The notes under the pieces are model-generated. The model saw only the letters and a list, made by a program, of their open reading frames with translations. It did no database searches and had not been told where the DNA came from. A stretch of 64,000 nt of DNA from Streptomyces platensis (GTDB lineage Bacteria > Actinomycetota > Actinomycetes > Streptomycetales > Streptomycetaceae). The first letter of the stretch is position 1. Each line of letters opens with the position of its first letter. A program made the position numbers and the translations under genes. Of this stretch, positions 62,654 to 64,000 are shown piece by piece. The DNA lies in assembly GCF_008704855.1 (NCBI RefSeq), contig NZ_CP023691.1:7998001-8062000 (forward strand), read 5' to 3'.

Positions 62654-63213
62654 GTCCCGAGGCAGCCGTCGTCAGACGGCCCGCGAAGACGCTGATCGCC
62701 GGCGTCGGCAACATCTTCCTCGGCGACGACGGCTTCGGCGTCGAGGCCGTCCGCCGGCTCGGTGAGCAGCAACTCCCCGACGGGGTCGAGGTCGTCGACG
62801 TCGGCGTACGGGGCGTGCACCTCGCCTACCAGATGCTGGACGGCTACCACACCGTGCTCCTCGTGGACGCCTCCGCGCGCGGCGGCGATCCCGGCACCGT
62901 CTACCTCCTCGACGCCACCGCGCCCGCCGCCCGCCCGCCGGACACCGCGCTGGACGGCCACCACATGACCCCCGACGCCGTGCTCGCGCTCCTGGACACC
63001 CTCAGCGCGGGCACCGGCGGCCAGCGCCCGGAGCGCGTGCTGGTCGTCGGCTGCGAACCCGCCGATGTCACCGAAGGCATCGGGCTCAGCGAACCCGTCG
63101 ACGCCGCGGTCGACGAGGCCGTACAGCTCATCCTGCGGCTGGTCGGCGCGGAGGAACCGACTCCGTCCGCCGCCGGACCGCACACCAGTGAGAGGAACAC
63201 GACACCATGCTGA
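62650..63213 (+). CDS. [NiFe]-hydrogenase maturation protease
   Basis: A 187-residue HyaD/HycI-family endopeptidase. It opens with the family signature LIAGVGNIFLGDDGFGVEAV (about residues 14-33), whose Asp, with the later LVDASARGGDPG and HH in LDGHHMTPD, should bind the nickel of the immature large subunit. It removes the C-terminal extension of HhyL after nickel insertion. Start GTG 62650. Confidence 0.92.
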   Translation: MSPEAAVVRRPAKTLIAGVGNIFLGDDGFGVEAVRRLGEQQLPDGVEVVDVGVRGVHLAYQMLDGYHTVLLVDASARGGDPGTVYLLDATAPAARPPDTALDGHHMTPDAVLALLDTLSAGTGGQRPERVLVVGCEPADVTEGIGLSEPVDAAVDEAVQLILRLVGAEEPTPSAAGPHTSERNTTPC

Positions 63214-63311
63214 AGCTCGCCCTGAGCGGGGCGCTCGCCGCCGCGCTCGCCCTCGTCGTGAAGTCCATGCTGCCCGACCTCAAGCGCTATCTGCGCATCC
63301 GCGCCATGTGA
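63207..63311 (+). CDS. 34-residue membrane mini-protein (DUF6893-like)
   Basis: ATG 63207, seven bases inside the end of the protease gene, opens a 34-residue frame ending at TGA 63311. It is one hydrophobic helix (LALSGALAAALALVVKSML) plus a basic tail (KRYLRIRAM), with GAGAGGAA upstream. I recall such a mini-protein from the same place in related operons. It may anchor the soluble hydrogenase to the membrane. Confidence 0.68.
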   Translation: MLKLALSGALAAALALVVKSMLPDLKRYLRIRAM

Positions 63312-63439
63312 CGGGGTGGCGCTGCACCGAACGGTGTACGCCACCGCGCCGCCCCGGCGAGGCACCCCGGCCGCCCTCCGGCCGCGCCGTCTAATGAAGC
63401 CGAGCGGCACCCGGTCGTCCCCGCACCAGAGAGGGACCG

Positions 63440-63820
63440 ATGCACGAGATGTCCATCGCGCTTGCGGTCGTGGACCAGGTCGAGAGCGCGGCCCGGCCCG
63501 CAGGCGCCACCGCCGTCCACAGTGTCCGGCTGCGGGTCGGTGAACTGGCCGGGGTGGTCCCCGACGCGCTGGCCTTCTCCTTCGAACTCGCCTGTGCCGG
63601 AACGGTGCTGGAGGGGGCGGAGCTGGTGACGGAACCCGTCGCGGCCCGCGCCCGCTGCGAGCCCTGTGCGGACAGCTGGCCGGTGGGTAGCCCGCCGCAG
63701 CTCAGCTGTCCGGGCTGCGGCGGCGCCACGGCCGAGCTGCTGTCCGGCCGGGAACTCCAGATCGTCAGCGTGTGCTGGAACGACGCCCCGGTACACGCAC
63801 CGACCCACGAGGAGCGCTGA
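63440..63820 (+). CDS. hypA: Hydrogenase nickel-incorporation protein HypA
   Basis: A 126-residue nickel chaperone. The N-terminal His2 that binds nickel is in MHEMSIA, and the zinc site is formed by CEPCADSW and CPGCGG (about residues 74-77 and 94-97). It hands nickel to HypB and the large subunit. An in-frame gap of 128 bases follows the mini-protein; AGAGAGGGA precedes the ATG. Confidence 0.95.
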   Translation: MHEMSIALAVVDQVESAARPAGATAVHSVRLRVGELAGVVPDALAFSFELACAGTVLEGAELVTEPVAARARCEPCADSWPVGSPPQLSCPGCGGATAELLSGRELQIVSVCWNDAPVHAPTHEER

Positions 63821-63823
63821 ACC

Positions 63824-64000
63824 ATGTGCCGTGTCGTCGACCTGCAACAGGCGGTCCTGGCCAAGAACGACGCCTGTGCCCACACCCTGCGCGAGGACCT
63901 CGCCGCCCGTGGCACCGCGCTCGTCAATCTGCTCTCCAGCCCCGGCAGCGGCAAGACCGCGCTCCTGGAACGGGAACTCACCCTCGCCCGCGACCGGGGC
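63824..64000 (+). CDS. hypB: Hydrogenase maturation GTPase HypB, N-terminus
   Basis: The first 59 residues are present before the window ends. MCRVVDLQQAVLAKNDACAH and the P-loop LLSSPGSGKTALLE match HypB. No His-rich stretch precedes the GTPase domain, so it is the non-storage type. It follows hypA by three bases. The rest (GTPase and metal site) lies outside. Confidence 0.93.
   Translation, partial: MCRVVDLQQAVLAKNDACAHTLREDLAARGTALVNLLSSPGSGKTALLERELTLARDRG

Overview
The window is high-GC DNA with the codon use, GTG starts, gene families and regulators of a Streptomyces chromosome. Indicators are AfsA/ScbR butyrolactone signalling genes, a subtilisin-inhibitor-like protein, a ydaO-type c-di-AMP riboswitch ahead of a cell-wall hydrolase, a ureABCFGD cluster without ureE, MurT/GatD, and an actinobacterial group 1h hydrogenase operon. 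From memory, the order biotin - urease - pfkA - MurT/GatD - deformylase resembles the SCO12xx region of S. coelicolor; this was not checked.

Layout. 0-3.9 kb: amino-acid permease N-terminus (cut by the edge), NCS1-type permease, frameshifted CAP-domain gene, a ribbon-helix-helix/degenerate Fic pair and a methyltransferase. 4.1-8.8 kb: biotin genes, bioB-bioA-bioD leftward and bioF rightward from a shared control region. 9-14.8 kb: anti-sigma-type ATPase, a 182-bp near-palindrome, LysR/LysE pair, c-di-AMP riboswitch with NlpC/P60 hydrolase, ClpP paralogue with a divergent orphan Phd/YefM antitoxin, and a secreted M28 aminopeptidase. 15.3-20 kb: urease. 20-22.2 kb: a four-gene roadblock-type operon. 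22.8-29.2 kb: secreted tripeptidyl aminopeptidase, epimerase, broken acyltransferase, DJ-1/PfpI protein, RlpA-like and SSI-like secreted proteins. 29.4-36.4 kb: CtaG, PfkA, GatD/MurT, deformylase, TetR and acyl-CoA dehydrogenase.

36.6-38.5 kb holds the most unusual item: an RNA immediately upstream of a Ro60 (TROVE + vWA) gene. It folds as a Y RNA carrying a complete tRNA-like module in permuted order: T arm, acceptor 3' strand, short loop, acceptor 5' strand, D arm. This is the architecture of YrlA-type bacterial Y RNAs. A small GC hairpin between RNA and gene overlaps the gene's ribosome binding site.

38.8-41.7 kb: glyoxylate carboligase and tartronate semialdehyde reductase. 42-45.1 kb: alkylation repair (AdaA-AlkA fusion, Ogt) followed by an internally deleted 2OG-Fe(II) oxygenase remnant. 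45.1-48 kb: SDR, AfsA and ScbR-type receptor with a candidate ARE operator. 48.6-55 kb: drug-type MFS transporter with three C-terminal beta-sandwich repeats, CMD-gene fragment, GNAT, FadR-type regulator and a divergent leuA paralogue. 55.2-56 kb: DUF4232-type lipoprotein. 56.3-64 kb: tightly overlapping [NiFe]-hydrogenase operon (small and large subunits, NifU-like protein, three conserved unknowns, protease, a 34-aa protein, hypA, and hypB cut by the window end), expected to oxidise trace H2.

Several genes look decayed (frameshifts at about 2.16 and 26.18 kb, an in-frame internal deletion at 44.9 kb, a truncation at 51.2 kb). The two frameshifts could also be sequencing errors.
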